NCBI GenBank assembly: GCA_913062735.1 | Contig: CAJXWI010000011.1 | Span: 1-15,273 of the forward strand | Source: an uncultured Arcobacter sp. | Lineage (GTDB): Bacteria > Campylobacterota > Campylobacteria > Campylobacterales > Arcobacteraceae | Length of the DNA: 15,273 nt | Direction of reading: 5' to 3' | In this document: piece by piece, positions 14,143 to 15,273 of the stretch | Numbering within the stretch: the first letter of the stretch is position 1 | Layout of the letters: every line of letters begins with the position of its first letter | Translations under genes and position numbers: made by a program | Notes under the pieces: model-generated | Seen by the model: the letters and a program-made list of their open reading frames with translations, nothing else | Database searches by the model: none | What the model was told of the DNA's origin: nothing

Positions 14143-15273
14143 ATGGAAAATCTTTTTGATAGTCAAGATATTATAGATATAAATATTGAAGATTCGGTAA
14201 AAGCTTCGTATTTAGATTATTCGATGAGTGTTATTATCGGACGTGCACTTCCTGATGCACGAGATGGTTTAAAACCTGTTCACAGAAGAATTCTGTATGC
14301 TATGCATGATTTAAATATGACAGCACGAGCACCGTATAAAAAATCAGCAAGAATTGTTGGAGATGTAATTGGTAAGTACCATCCACATGGTGATACTTCA
14401 GTGTATGATGCATTGGTTAGACTAGCACAAGATTTCTCAATGAGAGCTCCTTTGATTGATGGACAAGGAAACTTTGGTTCAGTTGATGGAGATAATGCAG
14501 CAGCAATGAGATATACAGAGTCACGCTTTACCAAAATTGCTGAAGATATCTTAAGAGATTTAGATAAAGATACAGTTAACTTTATTCCTAATTATGACGA
14601 TACGTTAAAAGAACCTACTGTTTTACCTACACGAGTTCCTACTTTATTAATGAATGGTTCTGAAGGTATTGCAGTTGGAATGGCTACAAAAATACCACCA
14701 CATAATTTAGGTGAATTATTAGATGCTATTTTACATACTATTGATAATCCAGAAGCGACTGCTGATGAGTTAATGGAATTTATTAAAGGTCCTGATTTTC
14801 CTACTGGTGGAACTATTTTTGGTCGCCGTGGAATTATTGATGCCTATAATACAGGACGAGGTCGTGTAAAAATAAGAGCAAAACATCACATTGAAACAAA
14901 AGGTAGAAAAGAAGTTATTGTAATTGATGAACTTCCTTATCAAGTTAATAAATCAAGACTGATTGAGCAAATTGCTAATCTTGCAAAAGACAAGGTAATT
15001 GAAGGAATTTCAGAAGTAAGAGATGAATCAGATAGAGAAGGTATTCGAGTTGTAATTGAACTTAAAAAAGATGCTATGGGTGAAATTATTTTAAATAACC
15101 TATATAAATCTACACCACTTGAAACTACTTTTGGAATTATCTTACTTGCAGTTCATAATAAAGAACCAAAAGTATTCACTCTTCCTGAGTTATTAACTAT
15201 TTTCTTATCACATAGAAAAACAGTTATTATTAGAAGAACAATCTTTGAATTAGAAAAAGCAAAAGCAAGAGCA
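14143..15273 (+). CDS. gyrA: DNA gyrase subunit A, 5' part (3' end outside window)
   Basis: GyrA cuts and rejoins DNA in the A2B2 gyrase that introduces negative supercoils. The 377 codons present cover the winged-helix/tower domain: [28 protein letters not shown] near the N-terminus (22-49), the quinolone-determining stretch GKYHPHGD (77-84), the catalytic Tyr in AMRYTE (Y124), and GIAVGMAT with IPPHNL. Position 85 is Thr and 89 is Asp, equivalent to Ser83 and Asp87 in E. coli and to wild-type Thr86/Asp90 in Campylobacter jejuni; no known resistance substitution is seen there. The frame is open to the window end. It has its own promoter behind a strong terminator. Confidence 0.97.
   Translation, partial: MENLFDSQDIIDINIEDSVKASYLDYSMSVIIGRALPDARDGLKPVHRRILYAMHDLNMTARAPYKKSARIVGDVIGKYHPHGDTSVYDALVRLAQDFSMRAPLIDGQGNFGSVDGDNAAAMRYTESRFTKIAEDILRDLDKDTVNFIPNYDDTLKEPTVLPTRVPTLLMNGSEGIAVGMATKIPPHNLGELLDAILHTIDNPEATADELMEFIKGPDFPTGGTIFGRRGIIDAYNTGRGRVKIRAKHHIETKGRKEVIVIDELPYQVNKSRLIEQIANLAKDKVIEGISEVRDESDREGIRVVIELKKDAMGEIILNNLYKSTPLETTFGIILLAVHNKEPKVFTLPELLTIFLSHRKTVIIRRTIFELEKAKARA

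Noticed and set aside
14280..14534. Minus-strand open frame of 84 codons inside gyrA
   Set aside because: It is antisense to the most conserved part of GyrA and has no recognisable features.

Overview
The window is AT-rich bacterial chromosome, probably from the Arcobacter group (Campylobacterota). The grounds are the very low GC, the order rpmB - two-helix/RCK K+ channel - argJ - ydcH-like - gyrA (rpmB next to a K+ channel gene is also known in Helicobacter), a GyrA with Thr at the quinolone position, and several -10 boxes of the form GNTANAAT. The genus is an inference from sequence character, not from a database comparison.

Region 1 (1-5110) is the variable, O-antigen-type end of a lipopolysaccharide (LPS) locus. 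It holds the 3' part of rfbB (dTDP-glucose 4,6-dehydratase), an overlapping O-antigen ligase/polymerase-like membrane protein, then single glycosyltransferase genes on alternating strands: a GT2 (-), a CgeB-like transferase (+, TTG start) and a GT4 (-). Both convergent junctions carry an inverted repeat that may act as a two-way terminator. The GT4 gene has a run of ten A directly after its start codon.

Region 2 (5436-11050) is a compact plus-strand operon that looks like core-oligosaccharide assembly: a Kdo/LPS-kinase-like protein, a WaaE/LgtF-like GT2, a GT9 heptosyltransferase-family protein, WaaF (heptosyltransferase II), a membrane-anchored glycoside-hydrolase-like protein, and a short GT4-like protein. 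The last two appear to lack residues normally needed for catalysis in their superfamilies and are the least explained genes here.

Region 3 (11097-15273) is conserved housekeeping: rpmB, a K+ channel with RCK domains, argJ (abutting the channel gene), a small YdcH/DUF465 protein and the 5' part of gyrA. The channel gene contains a strong internal Shine-Dalgarno sequence before an in-frame ATG at the membrane/RCK boundary, which could yield a free RCK subunit as known for MthK.

The main leads are the internal start in the K+ channel, the glycoside-hydrolase-like/GT4-like pair with altered active sites, and the A10 tract as a possible phase-variation switch. No tRNA, rRNA, insertion sequence, CRISPR array or prophage gene was seen.
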